Below are positions 9,456-18,822 of a stretch of DNA of 64,000 bases, one piece after another (the first letter of the stretch is position 1; the number at the start of each line of letters is the position of its first letter). The translations under genes were made by a program, and so were the position numbers. The notes under the pieces were generated by a model, which was given only the letters and a program-made list of their open reading frames with translations, made no database searches and was not told where the DNA came from. This DNA comes from Moraxella haemolytica. GTDB lineage: Bacteria > Pseudomonadota > Gammaproteobacteria > Pseudomonadales > Moraxellaceae. The stretch lies in contig NZ_CP089974.1 of the NCBI RefSeq assembly GCF_030177935.1, positions 1,860,001-1,924,000 on the forward strand, written 5' to 3'.

Positions 9456-10427
9456 TCAACCCACAAAGGCGACATCTCGACGCACCGCCCCCCGTAGCCA
9501 CGCACTTCTGGCACGAGAGTTTTGTTTGACCTCATCATTACTTGGAGCGATACGCATCGGCTTATCAAAATATTTTTCTCGTTTGGGTGGCATGAGCAAC
9601 TGATCATCGCCTTCATGGCGACCACGACTGTGGTTGTTTAAGAACTGCTTAATGCGTCTATCTTCTAACGAATGAAAGCTAATCACCGCCAAACGCCCGC
9701 CTGCTTTTAAGATACCAAGACTTTGTGCCAAAAAGTCATCAATATCACCAAGCTCATTATTGATAAAGATTCTGAGTGCCTGAAAACTTTGGGTGGCTGG
9801 GTGCTTGCCTTTTTGCCAAGCTGGGTGTGCCGCCTTGATGGTCTCTGCCAGTGCTAAGGTTGAATCATAACTATCCATCGCTTTGATGGCACGAGCAATC
9901 TTGCGACTGTGTCGCTCCTCACCGTACTCATACAACACATCTGCCAGCGTATCAACATCAACCCGAGCCAACCAAGCACCCACAGACTCGCCACGAGTCG
10001 TATCCATACGCATATCCACCGCCCCATCTCGCATGAAACTAAATCCACGCTCGCCATCATCAATCTGCGGACTAGACACCCCCAAATCCGCCATCAGCCC
10101 ATCAATCTGGTCCACACCAAGCTCTGATAATCTGTTGGTTAATTGGGCAAAGCTATCATGAATGACTTGCACACGCCCATCTTGGGTGGCAAGATGATTG
10201 GCGACTTCTATCGCTTGAATATCTTTATCAAATACAAACAATCTAGCATCATCGCTTAGATATTCCAAAAGCAAGCGACTATGCCCACCACGCCCAAAGG
10301 TTGCATCTACATATACACCATTCATTGAACCTTTCGGGGTCGCCAGCAAATCTTGCACACCTAGCACCATCGCTACCGTTTCATGTAGTAGAACCGTTTG
10401 GTGAGTGAATTGTTGCTTGCTATTCAT
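9456..10427 (-). CDS. rsmH: 16S rRNA m4C1402 methyltransferase
   Basis: SAM-dependent N4-methyltransferase acting on C1402 in the decoding centre of 16S rRNA. 323 residues. N-terminal HQTVLLHETV and DATFGRGGHSRLLL form the SAM pocket; DLGVSSPQIDDGERGFSF is a family hallmark; C-terminal VISFHSLEDRRIKQF is also diagnostic. First gene of the murein/division block here. mraZ, which often precedes it in other gamma-proteobacteria, is absent. Confidence 0.97.
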   Translation of the reverse strand: MNSKQQFTHQTVLLHETVAMVLGVQDLLATPKGSMNGVYVDATFGRGGHSRLLLEYLSDDARLFVFDKDIQAIEVANHLATQDGRVQVIHDSFAQLTNRLSELGVDQIDGLMADLGVSSPQIDDGERGFSFMRDGAVDMRMDTTRGESVGAWLARVDVDTLADVLYEYGEERHSRKIARAIKAMDSYDSTLALAETIKAAHPAWQKGKHPATQSFQALRIFINNELGDIDDFLAQSLGILKAGGRLAVISFHSLEDRRIKQFLNNHSRGRHEGDDQLLMPPKREKYFDKPMRIAPSNDEVKQNSRARSAWLRGAVRRDVAFVG

Positions 10428-10834
10428 GATGCCTCTTGTTGGTTGATGCGTGCATTGATTGTCTTGCTTGGTATTTGATTGTTAAAATGCGTATTATCTC
10501 AAGCTTTGTTATATAGTCAAGCCATTTATATCACTCGATCGGTTATTTGTGTAAAATTCATACACAAGCCTGCCAAGCCACCAATATCCATACCAAAAAA
10601 CCAAATTTTTATTTAACCACTTATTCTATCAAGGATTTTTTGGATAATCCAATCTGTTTTTGTATGTAATTGTTGCTAAAGCCCTAGTTGTTCGCCCACC
10701 TTCACTTTTCACTACAAAAACCAAGCAGATTTTGGTATCATACCCTAACTTAAATTTATTTTAATGTATCTCAACCATCCACAATGTTTTGTTTCGCTGT
10801 TTTTAGCATTTTTTAAGACAATAAGAGAATTTTC
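10428..10834. other. 407-bp divergent intergenic region, rsmH / gltX
   Basis: No supported gene. It holds the minus-strand rsmH promoter (10493-10520), a small inverted repeat near 10633-10650 (GGATT / AATCC), and AT-rich sequence before gltX. The MraZ-binding repeats found in front of rsmH in other bacteria were not seen, in keeping with the missing mraZ. Confidence 0.6.
10493..10520 (-). promoter_or_regulatory. Sigma-70 promoter of the rsmH-ftsL-ftsI-murE-murF-mraY block
   Basis: On the minus strand TTGACT (10520-10515) and GATAAT (10498-10493) are separated by 16 bases. They lie about 65 bases upstream of the rsmH start, with no competing gene between. Confidence 0.7.
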
Positions 10835-12334
10835 ATGGCCTTTACCAAAGTTCGTACTCGTATCGCCCCATCTCCAACAGGCTTTCCTCATGTTGGCACG
10901 GCTTATATCGCCCTGTTTAATATGGTTTTTGCCAAATCTATGGGCGGGGAATTTATTTTACGCATTGAAGACACCGACCAAGTCCGCTCCACCGCTCAAA
11001 GCGAACAGATGATATTGGACGCCTTACGCTGGGCAGGTTTGACATGGTCAGAAGGTCCTGATATAGGCGGTCAGTTCGCCCCCTATCGTCAATCTGAGCG
11101 TAGCGAGATTTACAAAAAATACGCTGAAGAGCTTTTGGATAAAGGACACGCCTTTCGTTGCTTTTGTACCACCGAAGAATTAGACGCCATGCGTCGTGAA
11201 CAAGAAGCAAATGGTCAGCCCATTCGCTATGATGGTCGTTATGCAAACTTATCTCGTGAAGAAAGCGACAGGCTAGCCAAGAGTGGCAAGCCTTTTGTCA
11301 TCAGAATGCGTGTACCAACCGAAGGGGTCTGCACCTTTAATGACATGTTAAGGGGCGAGATTAGCATTCCTTGGGAGACGATAGATATGCAGATTCTACT
11401 AAAGACGGACGGACTGCCAACCTACCACCTTGCCAATGTCGTGGACGACCATCTCATGCAAATCAGCCATGTCATTCGTGGCGAAGAATGGATCAATTCC
11501 GCCCCCAAGCATCAGTTGTTATATGAGTATTTTGGTTGGGAAATACCCACCTTGTGCCATATGCCACTACTTCGCAACCCCGATAAATCCAAGTTATCCA
11601 AACGCAAAAACCCAACCTCCATCACCTACTATCGTGATGCAGGCGTACTACCAGAGGTATTAATCAATTATTTAGGGCGTATGGGCTACAGCCTGCCGAA
11701 CGAAGCAGAAGTCTTTACATTAAACGAAATGATTGAGTCATTTGATATTAAACGAGTCTCTCTGGGCGGACCTGTGTTTGATATTGAAAAGCTCTACTGG
11801 CTCAATGGCGAGTACCTACGCAAAATGAGTGCAGAAGAACTAAAAACACGCATTTTAACTTGGGCATTTAATGATGAAAAATTAACCAACATTGCCAAAG
11901 CCATTCAGCCTCGCATCAATACCTTAACCGATGCGGTGAATTGGGCATCTTTTTATTTTCAAAACCTGCCCAACATCAAGGTAGAAGATTTTGCTCATAA
12001 ATCACTAGATAACGACAAGCTCTTAGAAATCCTATATCTGGCAACTTGGCAGTTAGAGGCTTTGCCAGTATGGAGCGAAGAGAATATCTACCAGACTCTA
12101 AAAGGTCTGGCAGGTCATTTTGAGATTAAATTAAAAGACTTTATGCAGCCGTTCTTTGTCGCCATTGCAGGTAGCACAAGCTCCACCCCTGTGATGAACT
12201 CAATGTACATCATTGGGGTAGACATGACCCTAGCTCGCCTACGCCACGCCTGCGAAGTACTGGGCGGACTTGGCAAAAAGAAATTAAAAAAATTAGAAGA
12301 GGTCAATAAAACCTTGCCAAATTTTCTAAGCTAG
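10835..12334 (+). CDS. gltX: Glutamyl-tRNA synthetase
   Basis: Class I aminoacyl-tRNA synthetase charging tRNA-Glu. 499 residues. The HIGH-like motif is [13 protein letters not shown] near residue 10, with GG(E)FILRIEDTD following. The second ATP-binding signature is KLSKRKNP near residue 254. The C-terminal anticodon-binding region is alpha-helical and ends [15 protein letters not shown]. Purine-rich AAGAGAA precedes the ATG. A tRNA-Glu gene lies 270 bases downstream, separated by a terminator and a fresh promoter. Confidence 0.97.
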   Translation: MAFTKVRTRIAPSPTGFPHVGTAYIALFNMVFAKSMGGEFILRIEDTDQVRSTAQSEQMILDALRWAGLTWSEGPDIGGQFAPYRQSERSEIYKKYAEELLDKGHAFRCFCTTEELDAMRREQEANGQPIRYDGRYANLSREESDRLAKSGKPFVIRMRVPTEGVCTFNDMLRGEISIPWETIDMQILLKTDGLPTYHLANVVDDHLMQISHVIRGEEWINSAPKHQLLYEYFGWEIPTLCHMPLLRNPDKSKLSKRKNPTSITYYRDAGVLPEVLINYLGRMGYSLPNEAEVFTLNEMIESFDIKRVSLGGPVFDIEKLYWLNGEYLRKMSAEELKTRILTWAFNDEKLTNIAKAIQPRINTLTDAVNWASFYFQNLPNIKVEDFAHKSLDNDKLLEILYLATWQLEALPVWSEENIYQTLKGLAGHFEIKLKDFMQPFFVAIAGSTSSTPVMNSMYIIGVDMTLARLRHACEVLGGLGKKKLKKLEEVNKTLPNFLS

Positions 12335-12347
12335 GCATCAAGAAAAC

Positions 12348-12386
12348 AAAAAAGCCGATGATTTTCAATGAGTTGTCGGCTTTTTT
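12348..12386 (+). terminator. Intrinsic terminator after gltX
   Basis: AAAAAAGCCGA pairs with TCGGCTTTTTT, with a long loop, and ends in a T-run. It starts 14 bases after the gltX stop. Confidence 0.85.
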
Positions 12387-12406
12387 CAATTTTAAAAAAA
12401 TTTTTC

Positions 12407-12435
12407 TTGACAGCCCATAAAGCACATTATATAAT
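12407..12435 (+). promoter_or_regulatory. Strong sigma-70 promoter for tRNA-Ala/tRNA-Glu
   Basis: Perfect TTGACA (12407-12412), 17-base spacer, perfect TATAAT (12430-12435). The first tRNA begins 18 bases after the -10 box. Consensus strength fits a stable-RNA promoter. Confidence 0.92.
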
Positions 12436-12452
12436 ACGCCCACCTTAACAAA

Positions 12453-12528
12453 GGGGCTATAGCTCAGTTGGTAGAGCACTTGCATGGCATGCAAGGGGTC
12501 AGCGGTTCGACTCCGCTTAGCTCCACCA
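12453..12528 (+). tRNA. tRNA-Ala, anticodon GGC
   Basis: 76 nt including encoded CCA. Acceptor GGGGCTA pairs with TAGCTCC (one G-T). D arm GCTC/GAGC, anticodon stem CTTGC/GCAAG with loop ATGGCAT, T arm AGCGG-TTCGACT-CCGCT. Anticodon GGC reads GCC/GCU alanine codons. First of a two-tRNA transcript. Confidence 0.97.
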
Positions 12529-12601
12529 AATTTGTTAATGTGGAATGTAAGCACCTAGGCAATCATCTTACATTTCAAAAGTTGAAAGACTTTTCTCTTG
12601 T

Positions 12602-12677
12602 GCTCCATTCGTCTAGAGGCCTAGGACACCGCCCTTTCACGGCGGTAACAGGGGTTCGAATCCCCTATGGAGTGCCA
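12602..12677 (+). tRNA. tRNA-Glu, anticodon TTC
   Basis: 76 nt with encoded CCA. Acceptor GCTCCAT pairs with ATGGAGT (G1-T72 wobble), discriminator G. Anticodon stem CCGCC/GGCGG encloses CTTTCAC, giving TTC. T arm AGGGG-TTCGAAT-CCCCT. Co-transcribed with tRNA-Ala and followed by a terminator. Confidence 0.97.
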
Positions 12678-12684
12678 ATATTCT

Positions 12685-12717
12685 AAAAAGCCAGTCTTAC
12701 TACAGACTGGCTTTTTT
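12685..12717 (+). terminator. Terminator after tRNA-Ala/tRNA-Glu
   Basis: AAAAAGCCAGTCT pairs with AGACTGGCTTTTT around a 6-nt loop and runs into a T-rich tail. Confidence 0.92.
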
Positions 12718-12828
12718 ATTTTTTGTTGTTATTTTTCTTTATTGGGTGCTATATTGATGATTTTGTCTTAAAAGCGATATCATTTTCTGTTATCATAGCA
12801 CTTATTTCTTTGGATAAGAATCTGCCAC

Positions 12829-14232
12829 ATGACCAATCAAATCGACAGCCAATTTCTAAGCCAATTAACCAACCTGCTAGATGTCAGCCAAATAAAAACT
12901 GATGCAGACAGCCTAGACAACTGGGGTAAGGACTGGACGAAACACTTCGCCCCTGCTCCATCTGCCATCGTCTTTCCACGCACAACCGAAGAAGTGGCTA
13001 GCATCGTCCGCCTTGCCAACAAATACAAAGTACCACTTGTGCCATCTGGTGGTCGTACAGGTCTGTCTGCTGGTGCAGTTGCCAGTCATGGCGAGGTGGT
13101 GGTCAGCTTTGATAAGATGAACGCCATCGGTGTATTTTATGAAGCTGACCGCATGGTAGAGGTGGAAGCTGGTGTGATTACCAAAACCTTGCAAGAATTT
13201 GCCGAAAGCAAAGGATTATACTATGGTGTGGACTTTGCCTCCGCAGGTTCTAGCCAAATCGGTGGCAACATTGGCACCAATGCAGGTGGCATTAAAGTCA
13301 TTCGTTACGGCATGACACGCAACCAAATCTTGGGTTTGACGGTTGTTACAGGCAAAGGAGATATTTTGGAACTAAACGGCGGTATGCTAAAAAACGCCAC
13401 AGGCTATGACTTTCGCCATCTGTTCATCGGTGCAGAAGGTACGCTTGGCTTTGTTACCAAAGCATTGATTAAACTTGAAAAACAGCCTGTAAACCTTACA
13501 GCGATGGTCTTGGGTGTGCCTGATTTTGGTTCAGTGGTGGGGCTGCTTGATAAGTTTGGCAAGGCATTAAATTTGACCGCTTTTGAATTTTTTGATAGTG
13601 TCGCTATTGATAAGGTACTAAATGCAGGTCATGCCAAAGAGCCTTTTGAGAGCCGTACGCCTTTTTATGTTTTATTGGAATTTGAGGCGGTCTGTGATGA
13701 AGTTTTGGATACTGCCATGAATGTGTTTGAGAGTGCGATGGCAGAAGGTTTGATTGTTGATGGCGTAATGAGCCAAAGCGTAGGACAACTTCAAGACCTA
13801 TGGAAACTGCGTGAAAGTATCTCCGAAACCATTTCAGTATTCACCCCTTACAAAAATGATGTGTCAGTACTCATTACGCACTTAGGCGATTTTATTAGTG
13901 ATATCGATCAGATTGTCAAGGACAATTACCCTGATTTTGAGATTTGTTGGTTTGGGCATATTGGCGATGGCAATTTACATCTAAATATCCTAAAGCCTGA
14001 CACCCTTAGCAAGGACGACTTTTTTGCCAAATGTCAAACGGTCAATAAATATGTCTTTGAAACTGTACAAAAATACAAAGGCTCCATCTCTGCCGAACAC
14101 GGTGTGGGTATGACCAAAAAGCCATATTTGGATTACACTCGCTCCCCAACCGAGATTGAATACATGAAAGCAGTCAAGGCGGTATTTGACCCCAATGGCA
14201 TCATCAACAAAGGCAAGATTTTTGACAGTTAG
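12829..14232 (+). CDS. FAD-linked D-2-hydroxyacid dehydrogenase (D-lactate / D-2-hydroxyglutarate dehydrogenase type)
   Basis: 467 residues of the FAD-binding PCMH plus FAD-oxidase C-terminal architecture. FAD contacts are visible in PRTTEEVASIV, PSGGRTGLSAGA and GGNIGTNAGGIKVIRYG; ATGYDFRHLFIGAEGTLG follows. The C-terminal domain has CWFGHIGDGNLHLN, with metal- and substrate-binding histidines, and SAEHGVGM near the end. Members oxidise D-lactate, glycolate or D-2-hydroxyglutarate and pass electrons to the quinone pool or an ETF. The sequence alone does not fix the substrate. Monocistronic, with its own intergenic region on both sides. Confidence 0.85.
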   Translation: MTNQIDSQFLSQLTNLLDVSQIKTDADSLDNWGKDWTKHFAPAPSAIVFPRTTEEVASIVRLANKYKVPLVPSGGRTGLSAGAVASHGEVVVSFDKMNAIGVFYEADRMVEVEAGVITKTLQEFAESKGLYYGVDFASAGSSQIGGNIGTNAGGIKVIRYGMTRNQILGLTVVTGKGDILELNGGMLKNATGYDFRHLFIGAEGTLGFVTKALIKLEKQPVNLTAMVLGVPDFGSVVGLLDKFGKALNLTAFEFFDSVAIDKVLNAGHAKEPFESRTPFYVLLEFEAVCDEVLDTAMNVFESAMAEGLIVDGVMSQSVGQLQDLWKLRESISETISVFTPYKNDVSVLITHLGDFISDIDQIVKDNYPDFEICWFGHIGDGNLHLNILKPDTLSKDDFFAKCQTVNKYVFETVQKYKGSISAEHGVGMTKKPYLDYTRSPTEIEYMKAVKAVFDPNGIINKGKIFDS

Positions 14233-14408
14233 CCAATTTAAACATCTGGGCAATTTGAATAATCTTTAAAAATGCACGCCTAACTTTAGGGTGCATTTTT
14301 GTTATACAGCGTTGCTTGTTAATAAGTACTCATAAGCTACGACTTGTTGGCAAGCTGGACAAGATTGGATAACCATCAAATTAGGGTTGTATCATCTCAG
14401 CAAAACAC

Positions 14409-15254
14409 TTATTTTCTACGCCCATCACGAAACACAAAAGCATCATCATAAAATGACGCATTATCATTATCCCAAAAGTGTGGCACGCCTAAAATGGGTA
14501 AAGGTGATAAGTCTCTTGGGGTTGCCCCTGCCACTAGCCAACGAATAAGCCGAACACTTAACAGTTCGTCTAGATAACTTAGCCTACCTGCCAAATCTTT
14601 GGAAAAGTATTCATCATCCACCTCAATAATCAGCGTATGACTACATAAAGGTTTTCTAGGCGTGATGAGTTGCTCAAGTAAAGCATGCCCAAAGATGACA
14701 ACCTGACTACTTTCTTGGTCGCTGATGGCATTGGGGTTGTGCCAAAAGATTCTAGGGCTAACCAATGAGTTTTGCCAATCAAAATTTTTTAAAGCGGTGG
14801 CAATGCCCTTATCTTTGGTTACCAAAATCGCCCCGTTTTCATCAAATACCGTGATGGCATCTCTGACACGATTGCGTCCACCTAGCTGATCATCGTACGC
14901 CATCTCACGAATATGCACATGGTTTAACACCGCCTTTGATTTAGGGAATACCGACCAGACACACGCACCAAACCAATCATGAAGATTGTTTCTAGTCGGA
15001 ATGTTGGCAGTATCAAAAATATGCTTTTCATAGGCTGTGCCATGTGGCAAATCATCTTGACTAACAAAACGCAATGACCGCTCCGTACCGTATAGCACAG
15101 GCTTGATGGCATACTGGCAAAAATAGCCATTCAACCAATCAGCAAGCTCTCCTGTCTGCTCGCTCTCAACAAAAAGCTGATGAATATGTTGATAAGGCAT
15201 CAGCCACGGTGCAGACAGATTGATGGTTGCAAAAAGAGAAGAAAAATCACTCAT
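14409..15254 (-). CDS. DUF3025 family protein of unknown function
   Basis: About 281 residues, predicted soluble, no signal peptide. The block TRNNLHDWFGACVWSVFPKS around residue 95 is the hallmark I associate with DUF3025, a proteobacterial family without an assigned activity. The ATG at 15254 is preferred over a start 42 bases upstream because the family begins close to this point. It stands alone between the dehydrogenase and htpG, convergent with the former. Confidence 0.75.
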   Translation of the reverse strand: MSDFSSLFATINLSAPWLMPYQHIHQLFVESEQTGELADWLNGYFCQYAIKPVLYGTERSLRFVSQDDLPHGTAYEKHIFDTANIPTRNNLHDWFGACVWSVFPKSKAVLNHVHIREMAYDDQLGGRNRVRDAITVFDENGAILVTKDKGIATALKNFDWQNSLVSPRIFWHNPNAISDQESSQVVIFGHALLEQLITPRKPLCSHTLIIEVDDEYFSKDLAGRLSYLDELLSVRLIRWLVAGATPRDLSPLPILGVPHFWDNDNASFYDDAFVFRDGRRK

Positions 15255-15350
15255 GGTTATATAATGGTTATATATTAGGCTTAATACATCAAGCAATATT
15301 GTACAATGTTTATGCTCATCATACCACCTTTACCCACCACACCAACAAAC

Positions 15351-15377
15351 AAAAACGCCCAAAAAGTGGGCGTTTTT
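15351..15377. terminator. Terminator downstream of htpG
   Basis: AAAAACGCCCA pairs with TGGGCGTTTTT around a 5-nt loop, 17 bases past the htpG stop on the minus strand. A/T runs on both sides allow bidirectional use. Confidence 0.88.
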
Positions 15378-15394
15378 ATACTTAATCATACAAT

Positions 15395-17320
15395 TTATTT
15401 CAATAATAGCTTATTGATGCGTTTTAAATACCCTGCTGGGTCATCAAGCGTACCACCATCAGCAAGCAAAGCTTGATCAAAGATGACTTGGGCTAGGTCA
15501 TCAAAGTCGCTACTATCATCTAAACGAGTAATCAGCGGATGCGTTGGGTTAATCTCAAGGATTGGTTTAATCTCAGGCACATTTTGCCCCATTGCCTTTA
15601 ACATCTGTGCCATCTGCGGTGTTAATTCGCCATCACCCACCACCAGACAAGCAGGACTATCTACCAGACGGCTAGAGACTCTCACATCTTTGGTACGCTC
15701 GCCTAGTGTGCTTTTTAGGCGTTCAACCACAGGTTTTAGATTTTCTGTTTGTTGCTTCACTTCTTCTTTTTCAGCTTCATCAGTCAAATCACCCAAATCC
15801 ACCGCTCCTTTGGCAATGTTTTGAAGTGGTATGCCATCAAACTCATGCAGAAAATTCATCGCCCATTCATCAACACGAGAAGTCATTAAAATAACCTCAA
15901 TGCCTTTTTTATTAAACAGCTCAAGCTGTGGGCTATTCTTGGCAGCGGCTAAATTATCAGCGGTCAAATAATAAATCGCTTTTTGCCCCTCTTTCATGCG
16001 TGCCTTATAGTCAGCAAAACCTGTAGCAAGCTCGCCATTGGTGCTGGTGGTATAGCGAAGTAACTTGGCAATGCGTTCTTGGTTTGACATATCCTCGCCC
16101 AAACCTTCTTTTAGTACATCGCCAAATTCAGCATAAAATGCCTTAAACTTATCTTGCTTATCTACATCTTCACTGTTTGCTAATGAGGCAAGCAAAGTCA
16201 GTATACGGCGTGCATTACCATCACGAATTGCTTTAACATCTTTGCTTTCTTGGAGAATCTCACGACTGACATTCAGTGGCAAATCTGAAGTGTCAATCAC
16301 ACCCTTGATGAAGCGTAGATACATCGGCAGTAGCTGTTCGGCATCATCCATGATGAACACTCGTTTAACATAGAGTTTTAGCCCTCTTTGTTGTTCTCGG
16401 GCATATAAGTCATGCGGTGCTTTGGTCGGGATATATAATAACTGGGTATATTGCACACGCCCTTCAACACGGTTATGCGTCCAAGTAAGCGGATCACTAA
16501 AGTCATGACTTAGTGTTTTATAGAACTCTTGATATTCTTCATCGCTGATGTCAGCGGTTGCACGCGTCCATAGGGCAGACGCCTTGTTGATGGTCTCGTA
16601 TTCATCGGTAGTAACATATTGCCCTTTGCCAGCGATTGGCTTGCCCTCGTCATCTAGCTCATCTTGCCATTGTTCTTTGTACATCTGAATAGGAAGGCTG
16701 ATGTGGTCAGAGTATTTATTAATGAGTGAAGTGATTTTGTAGCGATTTAGGTAGTTTTGCTCACCTTCGGCATACTCATCTTTTAGATGCAAGGTGATGG
16801 TTGTGCCTCGTGCCTGCTTATCAATAGACTCAGTCGTGAATTGCCCTGTGCCATCAGATACCCAGCGAACACCTTGACTGCTATCCTCGCCTGCCTTTCT
16901 GCTCTCAACAACAATCTTATCAGCAACAATAAAACCTGAATAAAACCCCACACCAAACTGTCCAATCAGGTTGCCGTCTTTTTTGTCCGTCTCTGACAGC
17001 TTATCCAAAAATGCCTTAGTGCCTGATTTGGCAATCGTACCTAGATTTTCAATGACATCGTTCTTATTCATGCCAATGCCATTATCACTGATGGTCAAAG
17101 TCTTATCAGTTGGATTGATATCAATCTTCACTGCCAACTCGCCATCGTTTTCGTACAAAGTGCCGTCTGTGGTCGCCAAAAAACGCAATTTATCGCAGGC
17201 ATCAGAAGCATTTGACACCAGTTCACGGATAAAAATATCAGGATTTGAGTATAATGAGTGCGTAACTAAATGCAAAAGTTTGGTAACTTCAGCTTCAAAC
17301 TGATGGTTGGTTGCGGTCAT
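15395..17320 (-). CDS. htpG: Hsp90 family chaperone HtpG
   Basis: ATP-dependent cytosolic chaperone. 641 residues. The N-terminal GHKL ATPase domain contains ELVSNASDACDKLR, SDNGIGM and GQFGVGFYSGF. The middle domain has YVKRVFIMDDAEQLLP and LPLNVSREILQ, followed by the dimerisation domain. No charged linker is present, as expected for the bacterial form. The minus-strand leader is AT-rich; I did not find a certain sigma-32 promoter. Confidence 0.97.
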   Translation of the reverse strand: MTATNHQFEAEVTKLLHLVTHSLYSNPDIFIRELVSNASDACDKLRFLATTDGTLYENDGELAVKIDINPTDKTLTISDNGIGMNKNDVIENLGTIAKSGTKAFLDKLSETDKKDGNLIGQFGVGFYSGFIVADKIVVESRKAGEDSSQGVRWVSDGTGQFTTESIDKQARGTTITLHLKDEYAEGEQNYLNRYKITSLINKYSDHISLPIQMYKEQWQDELDDEGKPIAGKGQYVTTDEYETINKASALWTRATADISDEEYQEFYKTLSHDFSDPLTWTHNRVEGRVQYTQLLYIPTKAPHDLYAREQQRGLKLYVKRVFIMDDAEQLLPMYLRFIKGVIDTSDLPLNVSREILQESKDVKAIRDGNARRILTLLASLANSEDVDKQDKFKAFYAEFGDVLKEGLGEDMSNQERIAKLLRYTTSTNGELATGFADYKARMKEGQKAIYYLTADNLAAAKNSPQLELFNKKGIEVILMTSRVDEWAMNFLHEFDGIPLQNIAKGAVDLGDLTDEAEKEEVKQQTENLKPVVERLKSTLGERTKDVRVSSRLVDSPACLVVGDGELTPQMAQMLKAMGQNVPEIKPILEINPTHPLITRLDDSSDFDDLAQVIFDQALLADGGTLDDPAGYLKRINKLLLK

Positions 17321-17494
17321 GATTTACTCCCATATGATTAAAAAATACACCAAATAATTTAGAGATAAAAACTGATTTTTCAAGAGCCTAACTCTTAAAG
17401 CGTTCATAAAATAATAATTGATATAATATAACATATTGATTTTATTAAATTTTTTTCTTTACCTTGTGTTTGACTTATGCTAATGTAGCAAATA

Positions 17495-17509
17495 GGTTGA
17501 CAGTCAACC
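17495..17509. promoter_or_regulatory. 15-bp palindrome upstream of the alcohol dehydrogenase
   Basis: GGTTGAC-A-GTCAACC is a perfect inverted repeat about a central base, 26 bases before the start codon. A TTGACT hexamer lies about 20 bases further upstream. Position and symmetry suggest an operator; the binding protein is not encoded nearby. Confidence 0.5.
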
Positions 17510-17535
17510 TTATCAAATCAAAAGGAGTGTGTATC

Positions 17536-18615
17536 ATGGCAACAATGAAAGCAATGACCTACTACGGAGCGAACGACATTCGTTTTGAAGAGCGTCCAAA
17601 ACCCACCATCATTGACCCAACAGACGCCATCATCAAAATGACCAAAACCACCATTTGCGGTACAGATTTGGGTATTTGGAAGGGTAAAAACCCAGAGATT
17701 GAAGCTGTCGCTCGTGAAAAAACCGGCGAGTGGAATGGCCGTATCTTAGGACATGAAGGCATTGGCATCGTTGAAGAAGTTGGTTCTGCCGTCAAAAATT
17801 TCAAAAAAGGCGATAAAGTCATCGTCTCTTGCGTCAGTCGTTGTGGTTCGTGCGAAAACTGTCAAAAACAACTGTATTCTCACTGCCAACAAAATGGCGG
17901 TTGGATCATGGGCTATATGATTGATGGTACACAAGCAGAATATGTGCGTACACCATTTGCCGACAACTCTTTGTACATTCTACCAGACAACCTAAACACC
18001 GATGTTGCCGTATTCTTATCAGATGCTCTACCAACAGGGCACGAAATCGGCGTACAGTATGGCGATGTCAAACCAGGTGATACCGTTGCGATTGTTGGTG
18101 CAGGTCCTGTAGGCATGGGCTGTCTTTTGACTGGTCAGCTTTACTCGCCATCAACCATCATCGTCATTGATATGGACGAAAACCGCTTGGCAATGGCAAA
18201 AGAAATGGGTGCGACACACACCATCAATCCTGATAAAGAAGATGCTGTTGCTAAAGTACTTGAAATCACAGGTGGGCGTGGCGTAGATTGTGCCATAGAA
18301 GCGGTCGGCTATCCTGCCACTTGGGACATCTGCCAAAAAATCGTCAAAGAAGGTGGCAACATCGCCAATGTGGGCGTACACGGTCAGCCAGTTAACTTTG
18401 AACTAAACAAATTATGGATTAAAAACCTAAAAATCACCACAGGTCTGGTAAACACCAACACAACTGGTATGCTACTAAAGGCTTGCGAGTGCAGTAAATT
18501 GCCAATGGAAAAATTGGCAACTCATCACTTTAAATTTAGTGAAATTGAGAAAGCCTATGATGTGTTTAAACACGCATCAGAGACAAAAGCGATGAAAGTG
18601 GTGATTGAATACTGA
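17536..18615 (+). CDS. Zinc-dependent alcohol dehydrogenase (medium-chain family)
   Basis: About 359 residues, NAD(P)-dependent medium-chain dehydrogenase. Catalytic zinc ligands are the Cys of TTICGTDL and the His-Glu of LGHEGIG. The structural-zinc lobe is complete in CVSRCGSCENCQ plus a fourth Cys (SHC). The Rossmann motif is IVGAGPVGMG, with Asp-rich VIDMDENRLA, indicating NAD preference. The start follows AAAGGAG by eight bases; a frame extension upstream lacks a ribosome site. Monocistronic, with a palindrome at the promoter and a terminator after it. Substrate not deducible. Confidence 0.88.
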   Translation: MATMKAMTYYGANDIRFEERPKPTIIDPTDAIIKMTKTTICGTDLGIWKGKNPEIEAVAREKTGEWNGRILGHEGIGIVEEVGSAVKNFKKGDKVIVSCVSRCGSCENCQKQLYSHCQQNGGWIMGYMIDGTQAEYVRTPFADNSLYILPDNLNTDVAVFLSDALPTGHEIGVQYGDVKPGDTVAIVGAGPVGMGCLLTGQLYSPSTIIVIDMDENRLAMAKEMGATHTINPDKEDAVAKVLEITGGRGVDCAIEAVGYPATWDICQKIVKEGGNIANVGVHGQPVNFELNKLWIKNLKITTGLVNTNTTGMLLKACECSKLPMEKLATHHFKFSEIEKAYDVFKHASETKAMKVVIEY

Positions 18616-18643
18616 TTGCTTACTAATTGCTTGATTGACAAAT

Positions 18644-18677
18644 AAACATAGCCATTGTCAATAATGGCTATGTTTTT
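18644..18677 (+). terminator. Terminator after the alcohol dehydrogenase
   Basis: AAACATAGCCATT pairs with AATGGCTATGTTT around a 6-nt loop, followed by T residues. Confidence 0.88.
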
Positions 18678-18822
18678 ATCTTCTGCCTGCTTATCACGCC
18701 GAGCAAATCTACCAACCACCTGATATCTGTAAAATCCATATAAACAAATAAGTTGCAACGACTTGCATTTACCCCTTATATCCCCTAAGATAAGCCAAAT
18801 CCTGTCAGCTGTTTGATGATTT

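Noticed and set aside
12303-12554. Minus-strand open frame covering the tRNA-Ala gene (AKRSRTADPLHAMQ)
   Set aside because: This is the familiar spurious product of reading antisense through a tRNA; the tRNA structure and promoter explain the sequence.
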